Source of the DNA: Lepidodermella squamata
Taxonomy: Eukaryota; Gastrotricha
Length of the DNA: 64,000 nucleotides
NCBI GenBank assembly: GCA_047495785.1
Contig: JBLDXI010000054.1
Location: forward strand, 3,596,001 to 3,660,000
Reading direction: 5' to 3'
In this document: in pieces, positions 43,087 to 53,364 of the stretch
How positions within the stretch are numbered: position 1 is the stretch's first letter
Layout: every line of letters starts with the position of its first letter
Notes under the pieces: model-generated
Databases searched by the model: none
What the model saw: the letters and a program-made list of their open reading frames with translations, nothing else
Told to the model about the DNA's origin: nothing
Made by a program: the position numbers and the translations under genes

Positions 43087-45447
43087 ATGCGAATTTCAGC
43101 ATGGCTCCTTTTGGCAATCTGTCCTGTGGCAGTACTTGCTGTCAAAGAAACCAAGCTTCACGTGCTCTCATTTGTTCGGATAACCGGAAGCGAGCCAAGA
43201 GATGGCGGATCCTGTAAGGCGGCGATGCAAATAGCAGCCGACGCCGCCAATAACTCAACTTCTATATTACCGAAGTTCGAAATCGTGCCTGTCTACGTAG
43301 ACGAGGCAGCTCAAGGCAGCTCAAGTGTTGCTGAGACTATTAGGTTTCTCGACGAGGACACATTGAAGTCACCAATAGTGGTGGCCCCATATTCAACAGT
43401 GGGCTGCAGACAGCTTGCGTTGGTACTGGATCATCTGAACCTCGTAGGAATAAGTCCGGGTTGTTCGGGATCCGCGATTGTTCCGGACAGAAACCTGTAC
43501 CCAAACATTTACCGTATCAGAGCTCATGCATCTCTGGGGATGTTCGTAATGGCTCGTTTCATTTTCGATATCGGTCGGTGGAAAAAGGTCGGGATCCTAA
43601 CTTTTGTTCAAAGCTCACGAGACTACTTGGATGCAAAGAACCTGATTGATATCTGCATTAAAGGCGGAGTTGAATTAGCATACGGAAGGCTATTCGTGGA
43701 TTTGAACACTGAAGTGATGACATCTCTCAAAGAAAGTGACGTTCGAGTCATTGTGCTCCAATCCTCTTCCTCTGCCGTTACTATCGATTTCCTCTGCAAA
43801 GCTTATCAGTACGGAATGACTGGCTCCCGCTTCGTTTTCATATTTCCATCACTAGCTATCTTTGATCCCATAATGGATGTAGTCAATCCACCTGCTGGAT
43901 GTACAACAGAAATAATTATCGAACAAATCAGACTAGTTTACTGGTCTGGTGGTGTGATGAATTCACTTCAGAACAACGGAATGACAGCTCTAGGATACGA
44001 TTTGACTGAATTTGAGCGTCGATTTGATTTAGCGAGAAATGGGACCCGATCAGCTGATGACATGCTTAAGCACTCATGCCACGATGCCATGCTACAAACA
44101 ATTCTAACCCTAGAGAACGCAGAAAATACGTTGAACAGATCGAGTTTATCGCTTTCTGATTTCTCCAAGTCACCGGCCTTGATATCGGATATGGTCAACA
44201 GGAGTGCAGCTAATATTGAGTACGTCAGCTTAAGAGCAGGATTGCAGAAATATTCTCGCCGCCTGGAAATGGACAATGAGTCGCAAGCTGTTTTGCGTTG
44301 GATTAAAAATGTATCATCCTATCGGCTGCTTTATCAGGTCTCTCGGCAGCAAAACGCGACAGCGGAAGATGTAAATGGTTACTTCATCGATAGAGTTTAC
44401 GACACCCCTTTCAGAACTCCCGATGGCCAACCCCCGAAAGATTTCCCGGGTACAATTGTTTTGATTATTGACAAAGGAATTGCGGCTTCCAAGCGAATTA
44501 TTCAAGCCTTGGCAGCAACCGCGCTTCTGTTTCAACTACTTATGCTTCTATTCACTTGCCGTAGTACCATGGATTTGAGCTCAAAGGCCAGCTCTAAAGG
44601 CAACAAAATTGCTATTTCCATCGGTTGCATGTCTATTACATCAGGGGTTTTATGTATGGTTGAAAACTCTTCAGGACTTCTTGGCGCAATTTCCTGCTAC
44701 CTTAGATTTGCCTTGGGTTTCTTCGGCTTTTCCCTGGTCAGTTCTCTAATAGTCTTCCGCTTGGTATTGTTTTCGCGCCGCCAACGGGATCAGCGCACAA
44801 TTAGCCTTTTAGATGTGAACGTGGCCAACGCGAGGCCATCTAACAGAAGTGGCTACATGACTACTCTGAAAAACGCGAATGTGAGACGGCTCGAAGCTCA
44901 GATTTGGAAGGATGGACCAGTCGCTAAGGGTGCAGTAGTGGTAATATCGATCACTCTGATAATCCTAATAGCTTGGTTGGTTGTGGATCCCATCATGAAT
45001 GACACCGAGATGGACAAGCAGTACTTTGACATTGCTAGTGATCATTACGTCATTCAGAGAAATCTCGACTGTGCAAGTAAGAATGAAGTCTATTGGCTTT
45101 CGGCTCTAATCTTGCAACAACTTCTACTGCAACTTATTGGAGGCTGTTTTCTTTTTGGCTTGAGAAACAGTTTGATCGCCCAACAGATAGAAGAGGCTCG
45201 CTGCTACTGCATTGCAGCAGCTAATTGCATAGTGCTATTTCTGGCAGTTGTTTTGGTTTACGTAATCACCGATCCCAGTTCAGTTGAAGGCCGCGTCGCT
45301 ACTTGTTTGATCCTATTAATGCTGTCCCTATCAACAACCTTGGCAACCAATTGGGTGCGGGTGCAATATGTCCTCAGGAGATTCATCTGCAAACAGGCAG
45401 CTCATCCGCCTATTTCAAGAGGCACATCGAATTCTAATAGCGTCTAA
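43087..45447 (+). CDS. GABA-B-like class C GPCR 2, intronless
   Basis: A 786-aa protein from the ATG at 43087 (MRISAWLLLAICPVAVLA, a clean signal peptide); an upstream ATG at 43063 would add eight residues. Clearly paralogous to the gene at 40015: shared blocks include GSEPRDGGSCKAAMQIAADAAN, GYDLTEFERRFD, KHSCHDAMLQTILTL, RAGLQKYSRRLEMD and PPKDFPGTIV. Seven TM helices end with a GRVATCLILLMLSLSTTLA segment. Both copies are intronless, so duplication followed any loss of introns. AATAAA at 45487. The gene converges on the RING/ankyrin gene with only 99 bp between stop codons. Confidence 0.85.
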   Translation: MRISAWLLLAICPVAVLAVKETKLHVLSFVRITGSEPRDGGSCKAAMQIAADAANNSTSILPKFEIVPVYVDEAAQGSSSVAETIRFLDEDTLKSPIVVAPYSTVGCRQLALVLDHLNLVGISPGCSGSAIVPDRNLYPNIYRIRAHASLGMFVMARFIFDIGRWKKVGILTFVQSSRDYLDAKNLIDICIKGGVELAYGRLFVDLNTEVMTSLKESDVRVIVLQSSSSAVTIDFLCKAYQYGMTGSRFVFIFPSLAIFDPIMDVVNPPAGCTTEIIIEQIRLVYWSGGVMNSLQNNGMTALGYDLTEFERRFDLARNGTRSADDMLKHSCHDAMLQTILTLENAENTLNRSSLSLSDFSKSPALISDMVNRSAANIEYVSLRAGLQKYSRRLEMDNESQAVLRWIKNVSSYRLLYQVSRQQNATAEDVNGYFIDRVYDTPFRTPDGQPPKDFPGTIVLIIDKGIAASKRIIQALAATALLFQLLMLLFTCRSTMDLSSKASSKGNKIAISIGCMSITSGVLCMVENSSGLLGAISCYLRFALGFFGFSLVSSLIVFRLVLFSRRQRDQRTISLLDVNVANARPSNRSGYMTTLKNANVRRLEAQIWKDGPVAKGAVVVISITLIILIAWLVVDPIMNDTEMDKQYFDIASDHYVIQRNLDCASKNEVYWLSALILQQLLLQLIGGCFLFGLRNSLIAQQIEEARCYCIAAANCIVLFLAVVLVYVITDPSSVEGRVATCLILLMLSLSTTLATNWVRVQYVLRRFICKQAAHPPISRGTSNSNSV

Positions 45448-45546
45448 CAAAATGTTCACTTTTCTTTTTTCTCTGAGTATTGATGTAATAAACGATATTA
45501 AAAACCAAATGATAAAAGGCACAAGTCCTATTTTGTTGGCTAAGGA

Positions 45547-47721
45547 TCATTTTGAGTTAGCTAATAGTTTACGCAAGATTCCAATTCCGACAATTCGCTG
45601 TCCGCGTATCAGGGCTCGAGTATCTTTTGCGCCTTTCGAATAGAGTAAAATTCTAAGTTCGGATTTGGACGCCGCGCTCAACGCATTGCATCCTTTGCTG
45701 TTGACAGCATTGACGTCAGACCCATTTTCCAGAAGAATTTTGACAGCAGTCGTGTGGCCGTTGCTAATTAAAACAGGAGACAGTATAGAGTTTCACCAAG
45801 ACGTAGGTTGAGAATGGCAATAATAAACTTATTTGTCAATGTCAATTCTGACCTTGCAGCTGCTATCAGCGCAGTATCGCCGTTATTATTTTGCATCCGG
45901 ACGTCTGCACCGCGATCAATCAGCAACTAAACACAGGTGGGAAATACGATATATATAAATACTTGAATCTTAATCCAATATCCCATAATGATTTTAGAGG
46001 GAATCGCATACCTGTACAGTGTCAGAGTGTCCGCCAAAGGAGGCAAATATCAAACTTGTATCACCAAAAGATGTTTTCGCGTTGATCTCAGCTCCAAGGT
46101 CTAGCAGCTGCTCGACAGCCTCGACGTGACCTTTTTCACTTGCCATCATCAGGGGCGTATACCCTGCGATCTGAGTACAGTCACGAACACTAGCCCCCTT
46201 GGTAACCAGCAGTTGGATTGTCGGAGCATGCCCCCCTGCTGCTGCGTGGATAATTGGCGAACAGCCTCCGTTATCCCTCACGTGCAAGTTCGCGCCCTTC
46301 GCCAACAGCACGTCAACTAGCGATGTTTTCCCGAACGAAGAAGCCGTTAGTAGTCCCGTGTTGGCTAACATTTGCCTCTCGTCATTATCTGCATGGTCAA
46401 GCAACATCGTAGCAACCTCGATATTACCGTTAGCGCACGCATTCACCATTGCGCTGGTTTTGTTGGGACCAATCTTAAGAGATAACAGGAGTTCAAGAAT
46501 TCAAGCACGAAAATCAAGACGAACCTTTTCAATTATCGCATTTTCTTCAGTGTCAAAGAAAGATGTCCAGTCAAGAATATTCCTCTCATCACGAATCCAC
46601 GATGCCGAGGGTTTAGAAAGTGTTGCAGGTAAAAACTTTGGGGCTGGGATAGTTAAATGCTCCAAGTCAATTATCTAAAATTTATTAAAATTTTACTGTA
46701 TTTATGAAACAGTAAGAGAAGAACTTACAACATTCCGAAGCTTTTTGACTTCCTTAGCATAGATTCCTATGTCGGATAAAGCATGTCCACGGATAAGCAG
46801 TGAATTCGCGATCTCCTCGGCTTTATTGTAGACTGCCTTAGCATCTTCAACTTTGAGTAAGGTTTCATCAACGATGAGGCTGATATCATGCTTGAGTTGC
46901 CTTGCCTCAGCCATAAGGACATCAACTTTTCGCTCGACCTCCGCTTCAAACATCTTCTTGGTCAACGATGACCAAGTTAGTATGACTGACTCGTAATTTT
47001 TGTCAAATCCATCTAAGACTCGAGTTAGCTTTGACAATACTCGTAGGGTTTTCATTTGCCAATGCGTTGAACGCTTCTCGAGCTGTAAATTGAAGGTGAG
47101 AAGGGGATAAGAGTATTTTGCCCATATCTTACAGATTCGAGGTCACTGAGCAGCCTGTCACTGAGCTCATTCGTGTGGGCTAGTTCGTGCATTTCGCAGA
47201 GCCATGATCCGCAATGATAACAGGCCATACTTGTGCTACTAAACGGGCACTGTGGGATCTGGCATTTCAGCACCCTATCTTCCTCCAATTCGTTCAATTC
47301 ACTGTCCAAAGGCGATAGAAGGGGTGATTTTGAGCCACTTCTATCAAATGTTCTGCTCTTCGGTATTGTAAGCCGATGAACTCCGCCTATGAAAAGTCTC
47401 AATAATTAATGGTTCATAGACAAATGCTGTACCTGATTGGTTGAATGGGCCAGTAATTGAATCTCCACATTGCTGGCAGCAGATAGCGTGTCTAACCTCT
47501 GCAGCGTGAGCTATACACCAAACGCACATGACCTGTTGGAAACAGCACGGTAATCGAAGTGTGGAGGCGGATACCCGCTGCTGCTGGCAGACATCGCATT
47601 CTCGAAAGTCACCCAACAGGCTCATTTGCGTGAAAGTGTTGAAGCTCTTAGATTTGGCTACTTTAGTAGGACTGCTGTTGGAAGAATGAATAGTAGCCAT
47701 TATAGTTATTGTGGATGACAT
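45547..47721 (-). CDS. RING/B-box/coiled-coil protein with C-terminal ankyrin repeats
   Basis: Seven exons on the minus strand, 47721-47433, 47386-47133, 47082-46729, 46674-46525, 46473-46012, 45926-45853 and 45763-45547, give 599 aa. Order: a degenerate RING (ECDVC, LPCC, MCVWC, CCQQC; the usual histidine is missing), a B-box (CQIPQC, ACYHC, WLCEMHELAH), a coiled-coil of about 100 residues (KMFEAEVERKVDVLMAEARQ), a linker, then about six ankyrin repeats (e.g. DNGGCSPIIHAAAGGHAPTI, GYTPLMMASEKGHVEAVEQL, GDTALIAAASNGHTTAVKIL). This is a tripartite-motif layout with ankyrins in place of the usual C-terminal domain. A ubiquitin-ligase or scaffold role is inferred. The exon 6/7 join restores a perfect ankyrin repeat, supporting the model. 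Confidence 0.85.
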
Positions 47722-48524
47722 TGCGATATTTTTAAATCGGCAACAAAAAATGTTTTACTGGGCGCCAATTTTACTGCATCAAATACTTAGCGACGCAATT
47801 TGCAAGGTTATGCGATCAATAAATTTTGTCGGAGCTTTTACACATACTTGGAGAAACTAATAGCTATTTCCTACCTCATTCGATTGAATAGGTGAGTCGA
47901 TTTTGGTATGCAATAATAATCGGAAGCGGATAAAATAAGAACAGGAAATTGAAATACATTTTCCCCTCAATTGAAAAAATGATCTGAATTTTTAATGAGG
48001 ACGAATTTGATTTGATAGCTTATAATAAATTATTTAGTAGCCCTGAAATTTTTGAATCTGTGTAGCTGCCGCGCTTAGGGAAAATTGGTGCGTTGGCCTG
48101 CGTTGGTGAGCTTGGTAAAATCGCCAAATTATTATATACTGTTCGCATTAGGCCCGCGCTATAATTTGGGGATGCTCGAGGCGAGATTTTCCCCGCCAAA
48201 AAAATCACCGAATGAGCCAAATCGATTCGTACGGAGTTAAATGCCTGCTATTGCATACAGCATATATACTAACTCGGTGCGGTCGGCTTAATAAGAGAGC
48301 ACTGCGATATTTTTGTTCTTTAATTATCTTTTCCGAGGTCCCATTAGGACCCTGTCACTCATTGCATCGATTGAGCATCGGGCGATGCCTATGAGTATCT
48401 ATTGCTTTTTGCATTCGATAATTATTATAATTTTATTTAGCCAACAACAGCGTGAAGTTTACAAATATACGCAACGTCTAAAAGCGTTCGATAGTGACTA
48501 GAGGTCATTCCTTAGATTTGTCTT
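47722..48524. other. Intergenic between RING/ankyrin gene and channel array
   Basis: No gene seen. It holds the promoter of the RING/ankyrin gene and the 3' flank of channel gene 1. Confidence 0.5.
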
Positions 48525-49832
48525 TTAAGACTCATTGTCGTGAGCTGTGATCATCAAATAGAATATAGCTGAATCAGCTATAATGTTAACAAGTACGACG
48601 ATGGAGAAAAATACGATATCAACAAATTCAATCAGGCCTATTTCAAGCTTTCTGTTCTGCTTACATAACAGCCCGCACAATGACAGACGGCAGGTCTTTA
48701 TCCCATCCATTTCCACCAACCTATTGCCGATCAAGGTGAAAATGGTACAGACGACTGCAGTCGCAGATTTTCCAAGTAAAAACAGAAATATATAAGGTGT
48801 GTCGGCATACACGGGCATCTTATCACTCAGAGAGGTCTGAAGAACCATGACTGAAAGCAGTACGGTTGTGCAATAGATCGGCCGATCAGGGTGGCCGGCT
48901 GGCATGATTCCGGCGACGAGGAGAAGCAAAACAAGGAAATAACCCGGTACAAATACCGTTACCATGTAGACCTTATAATTTCGTTGAAATCTCACGTTGA
49001 AATCCACGCGGTCGTAGTACAGGCCATATTTTCCAAGCACTTGCTGGCTGGTGGTGTATACTTTTGTGATGAGCCAAAGGCCACCTGGCTCATTGAATTC
49101 AGTCCAGTTATGAATGAAGAAACTATCAGCTGGATCTAAGATCAGGCGTTGAGTTGTATTAGGATCAGAAGATTGGTAGGCGAAATAGCATGTCTGTCTG
49201 TCAAACGGAAACGACTTCATTCTGAAACCACGAAAAGTCATGGTAATGATCTTAAGTCTTAAGCAATATTCAACATACTCAACTGTACAATCAGCATTGA
49301 GTATTGAGTTGATCTTCCAGTCAATGTAGCCTTTATTTATTGCCACTTCACTCCTATCCGCGTTGTCCGCAAAGAACGAAGATTCCTGGATAGCATCTAA
49401 GGGGTACAATTTAGGCAGCCAGAAGTTGTTGGCTCTATCACGGAGTTCAACCCCAACGGGATAGGATTCATAAGATTCCATGAGATTTATCAAACACGGG
49501 TGTTCCCACCGCAATTCTATCGTCCCTTTCACGGAAAAGCCATAATCGTCGATGTCGCGAAATTTAGTGAGGATCAGGTTGACATGGACTTCAACGGGGT
49601 CGGTTAAGAACCATGTTCCATTTTTGCTGTCCATGTCCATCGAATGTGATTTGAACGGTATTAATGTAACATCGTCCAAGTAACAATCTTTAATGATTGA
49701 TGCTTTGAACGACACTAACTTTGCCGAAAAGCTGTTCCAATTATTCACGACTTTTTCAGTTGACAGCACTAGATGCCACGCTGGAGAAAATATTAATATC
49801 CCAGATATGAAACAGCGCCTGGAATCCCCCAT
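48525..49832 (-). CDS. Cys-loop ligand-gated ion channel 1
   Basis: Two exons, 49832-49279 and 49221-48525, give 416 aa. The ligand-binding domain has the Cys-loop with exactly 13 residues between cysteines (CTVEMKSFPFDRQTC). Four TM helices follow: VYMVTVFVPGYFLVLLLLV, M2 RPIYCTTVLLSVMVLQTSL, M3 YIFLFLLGKSATAVVCTIF and M4 IEFVDIVFFSIVVLVNIIAD. The M3-M4 loop is only about 35 residues. M2 is preceded by PAGHPDR, giving Asp at -1' as in cation channels but also Pro at -2' as in anion channels. The 57-nt intron (49222-49278) has no stop and is a multiple of three, so the whole gene also reads open unspliced. First of six tandem genes; ligand unknown. Confidence 0.88.
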   Translation of the reverse strand: MGDSRRCFISGILIFSPAWHLVLSTEKVVNNWNSFSAKLVSFKASIIKDCYLDDVTLIPFKSHSMDMDSKNGTWFLTDPVEVHVNLILTKFRDIDDYGFSVKGTIELRWEHPCLINLMESYESYPVGVELRDRANNFWLPKLYPLDAIQESSFFADNADRSEVAINKGYIDWKINSILNADCTVEYVEYCLRLKIITMTFRGFRMKSFPFDRQTCYFAYQSSDPNTTQRLILDPADSFFIHNWTEFNEPGGLWLITKVYTTSQQVLGKYGLYYDRVDFNVRFQRNYKVYMVTVFVPGYFLVLLLLVAGIMPAGHPDRPIYCTTVLLSVMVLQTSLSDKMPVYADTPYIFLFLLGKSATAVVCTIFTLIGNRLVEMDGIKTCRLSLCGLLCKQNRKLEIGLIEFVDIVFFSIVVLVNIIADSAIFYLMITAHDNES

Positions 49833-50279
49833 TTTTGAACTGTTTATATATGTATAGTACTATATTTAAAAAGGATACGCCAGACGGGTATTATTTAAGG
49901 TTCCTTGGATTGCCGAAGATGCTGATCAATCCTTTGCTAGAAACTTTGATGTGTAGGAGTAGGATGCAGTGTTATTTGCTCAAAGAGATTCGTATTATTT
50001 TGATATGGTACAGTGCGAAAGCGGAAGCTGGAAATTCCAAGTAAACTCAACAGGCTAGAGGAGCTGCCATGAAACTTGTTTGGTGATGGGAGCTCAACAT
50101 TATTTATAGCCTATATTAAATGTGAGCGAAATCGTTGAAATCGATACAGCTTGTCAAAAGTTCTTTGTGCTGTATTTATTGTTTTTACTTCGTCAAAACC
50201 ATAGAGCTAGTTTTAAAAGTCAAAACACTAAATCGTCGGCTCAGATAATACGAAATGGTAATACGTGAAAACACGCCTG

Positions 50280-50580
50280 AACAAGATCATTACTTAACCA
50301 CGGCAGTGGCCATGAAATAGATTACTGCAGCGTCTGCTTTGACGATGATTAACGAGACAGGGGAGAAAAATAAAATAACAATATCAAGGATGTCGTTCGA
50401 AACTGACGGAAATAGCCAGCTGTACCTAAAGCAAAAGGACAGGCAGCTTTCTGCAAAAGGTCCTGCACTTTATTTAGCGAAGCAAAATCGGCAAATTCAC
50501 TCAAAAAAATTAGCAGGTCAGATTCTTCCCACGTATGAAGCGAGCCATAAATCGGACAGTGCGGAATGTGGCATTTCAAT
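50280..50580 (-). pseudogene. Decayed Cys-loop channel fragment
   Basis: On the minus strand, bases about 50400-50290 translate to DILDIVILFFSPVSLIIV and then ADAAVIYFMATA, which aligns with the M4 helix and C-terminus of the neighbouring channels (VDIVFFSIVVLVNIIADSA, then IFYLMITA). Further upstream the similarity is faint (LLIFLSEFADFASL against YIFLFLLGKSATAV) and out of frame. No ligand-binding domain remains. This looks like the 3' end of a lost seventh gene. Confidence 0.6.
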
Positions 50581-50665
50581 TAACAGTTTTCTTTCCCGCG
50601 TCTGGCCGTGTGCACCCTTCCGGGCTTTAAAGAAGACAAACCCTGAAAATTCTGATAGCTTTACT

Positions 50666-50901
50666 TACCGTAAAGCGGTACAATTTTGAACAAGTACAAA
50701 GTTGAACATTTTTTCAAAAGTACAATTTTGAACGAACGTTTGCATTGAAAATTTCGTTAATGTTCAAAATTGTACTTCACACTCACGAAAGTACAATTGT
50801 GAACACTTTCATTTTTTTCAATGCAAACGTTCGTTCAAAATTGTACTTTTGAAAAAATGTTCAAAGTTGTACCCTGTTCAAAATTGTACCGCTCTACGGT
50901 A
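50666..50901. mobile_element. Foldback/MITE element, about 235 bp
   Basis: Left arm (from TACCGTAAAGCGGTACAAT) and right arm (reverse complement TACCGTAGAGCGGTACAAT) are near-perfect inverted copies of about 90 bp, and the centre (GTTCAAAATTGTACTT against AAGTACAATTGTGAAC) is also inverted, so nearly the whole element folds into one hairpin. Within each arm the motif GTACAATTTTGAAC recurs. TA at both edges would fit a mariner-type target duplication. No coding capacity. Confidence 0.8.
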
Positions 50902-51012
50902 TAGCTAACAACTTCGAATCACAAGAGGATCACAAGAGGAAAGAATGAAAGGAATCGCAGCGGCATAATCGACGTTCGCGACTCCTTCAAATGCCATGCC
51001 TCAGATTCTGCT

Positions 51013-52310
51013 TCATGGCTTCTCACTGTCATAAGCTGTAATCATGAAATAAAATATAGCTGTATCGGCGGACACGTTAACTACTGCGACTACAGAGAAA
51101 AACACGATATCAATCATTTCAATAAGGCCCAGTTCTATTTTTTTGCCCAATGCCCGCGATGACCAGCACAATTTCAGACGGCAGCTCTTTATCGCTTCCT
51201 TCTCCAAAATTCTGTTGCCGATCAAGGTGAATAGCGTACACACGACTGCGGTCGCTGATTTGCCGAGAAGAAACAGGAAAATATATGGCGTGTCAGCGTA
51301 AACTGGCATCCTATCAGTCAGAGAGGTCTGAAGAACTATCACCGAGAGTAGGACAGTTGTGCAGTAGATCGGGCGATCAGGGCGGCCGGCAGGCATGACA
51401 CCGGCAGCAAGAAGAAGGAAAACCAGAAAGTAACCCGGTAGGAAAACCGTTACCATGTAGACCTTGTAGTTGCGTTGAAACCGCACGTTGAAATCCACTC
51501 GGTCATAGTACAGGCCATCATCGCCTAACACCTGCCTGGTAGAAGTGTATACGTTTTTAATCAGCCAAAGACCTCCCGGTTCATTAAACTCGGTCCAATT
51601 CCGAATGTTGAAAGCATGGGCTGGGTCTGGGATCAGGCGCTGAGTTGTGTTGGGATCTGAGGATTGGTAAGCAAAGTAGCATGTTTGCCTGTCGAACGGG
51701 AACGGCTTCACTCTGAAATGAAGGAAAGGTTTATAGTTGACTTCAAAGAATGTCTGCCATACTCAATGGTGCAGTCAGAATTCAGGATGGAATTCACCCT
51801 CCACTCAATGTAACCATTTTTTATCGTTACTTCGCTCCTATCCGCTCGGTCAAGGAAGAAGGAAGCTTCTTGAACAGCATCCAAAGGGTAGAGCTTTGGC
51901 ACCCAGATACTGCTAGCCTTTTCTCGTAATTCGACGCCTGTTGGAAAAGTTTCCGAGGGTTGCATAACGCCTTTTAAACACGGATGATCCCATTGCAATT
52001 TTATAGTTCCTTTAACCGAAAAGCCGTACTCATTGACGTCGCGAAATTTACTGAAAAAGAGGTTGATGCGGATCTCAACGGGGTCGGGCGAGCAATTAGT
52101 TCCATTCTCGCAATTCATGGTCATTGTGTAAGCTTTGAAAGGAATCAAAGTCACATCATCCAAGTAACACTGTTTTATAATTGAGGCTTTGAGAGAGGCC
52201 AATTCGGTTGAAAAGCTTTTCCAATCCCCGATTATTTCGTCCGAACTCTGTTGCCACGTTGGGGAAAACAATAATATAAGCGATACGAAACGCGACAACC
52301 TTGATTTCAT
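51013..52310 (-). CDS. Cys-loop ligand-gated ion channel 2
   Basis: Two exons, 52310-51763 and 51712-51013, give 415 aa. Start MKSRLSRFVSLILLF opens a signal peptide. It shares with gene 1 the intron position (after the CTIE codons), a 13-residue Cys-loop, the YFAYQSSDPNTTQRL segment, M2 RPIYCTTVLLSVIVLQTSL and a short M3-M4 loop. Closest to genes 3 and 4 (shared CENGTNCSPDPVEIRINLFF, present in gene 4 and nearly so in gene 3). The bases before the ATG (TTCGTGTAGTTAGCA) are also conserved with gene 3. Confidence 0.88.
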
Positions 52311-53364
52311 TGTGCTAACTACACGAATAAAAAATGTGTAGTAAGCCAAGTTTTAAGGGGTCTCGGACACAAGCTCAAACAAAGTTGGACAAAAGTGAGT
52401 TTCGATAGCGTGTAATCAGTCACCGAGCAATGAAGCTCAACAACTACGCCAACTCGCTTTCGATGTAAAGTGAAGCTCAAAACACCTAATATGCGTATAG
52501 CTTTTCTCTGAATAGACGAATTCCATCAAAGAGAAAGTATGAACCAAATAGTGGGAACAAAAATGCAATCGCCCTCTGTTGCTTAGAGATATACAAATTA
52601 CAAATCGTTGAATGATGGACAGGCGACCGAGGTTCGAACCTCATCTCGTTCAATACTTTCTTAGTCTACAGGAGACCTCCTAAAACATTGGTTAACTACA
52701 AATACAAAAACATTAGAGTTTGGGAACGTTTAAAAATGCAATAGTAATAAGGAATAAAGCCGTGCAATTTTTTCGTGTTATGCGCAATGAAATGACTGTT
52801 ATGCGCACCGCTTACTTTTTTGATATCCATTCATATGGTTTTTTGCTGCGTAAATCGATTCGCTTGTCGATGACTGAAGAGAAAAGTCGAGTGGTTCAAA
52901 TTTTGAGTGCTATATTATAACCGAATTTCCGGCAGAATTAATCATGGGAATTTAAAAAGCACGGTATAAATAACGTCTATAGCGCATTTGTCGTTTACGC
53001 AAATTTAGTTCGTCAATGCCCACCGACAAAGCTTTACTACAAGGCCCAAGTAATGTTCTCCTCTCGAATTACTCGAACAAAAAACCTTTCAATTCTTCTG
53101 TAAAGCTTTCTGATCCCTTGAAGCATGCTTGCAGAACCAGGTTTAAGGCGTCCCCGTCGGAACATAAACAATGGAAACGTTGACATATATGTATTTTCTC
53201 TGCTAATGTAAATGTAAATGTACTGTGTGGAAGGCTCACATTTTTATGCAATTTGCATTGCCATGAACATTCACAAATTTAACAAATTTAACAAAAATTG
53301 GGTATTCACGAGTAAATATCAAATGAGTATAAAGCAGAGCTGGAAAACATGCAAAATTTCCTGG
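52311..53364. other. Spacer upstream of channel 2
   Basis: Includes a block of about 180 bp (52848-53026) duplicated upstream of channel 3. A 55-codon plus-strand frame begins at 53016 after the TATAAA at 52965, but the downstream peptide is not conserved in the duplicate. Confidence 0.5.
52848..53026 (+). repeat. Duplicated upstream block, copy 1
   Basis: Similar over its length to 56334-56501, with shared runs such as AAATCGATTCGCTTG, AAAAGTCGAGTGGTTCAAAT, AATTAATCATGGGA, AAAGCACGGTATAAATAAC and TATAGCGCATTTGTCGTT. Both copies lie 0.2-0.7 kb upstream of a channel gene. A TATAAATA box in plus orientation is retained in both. Confidence 0.85.

Larger units (their letters stand above)
49833..51012. 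other. Spacer with decayed channel fragment and foldback element
   Basis: Between channel genes 1 and 2. It contains a block similar to 54279-54345 (at 50043-50115), a decayed M4 region (about 50280-50580) and a hairpin-forming MITE (50666-50901), each listed separately. Confidence 0.7.

Noticed and set aside
52600-52660. tRNA-like GAGGTTCGAACCTC (B-box resemblance)
   Set aside because: The T-arm would have a six-base loop in a simple palindrome, and no anticodon arm, D arm or acceptor stem can be built around it.
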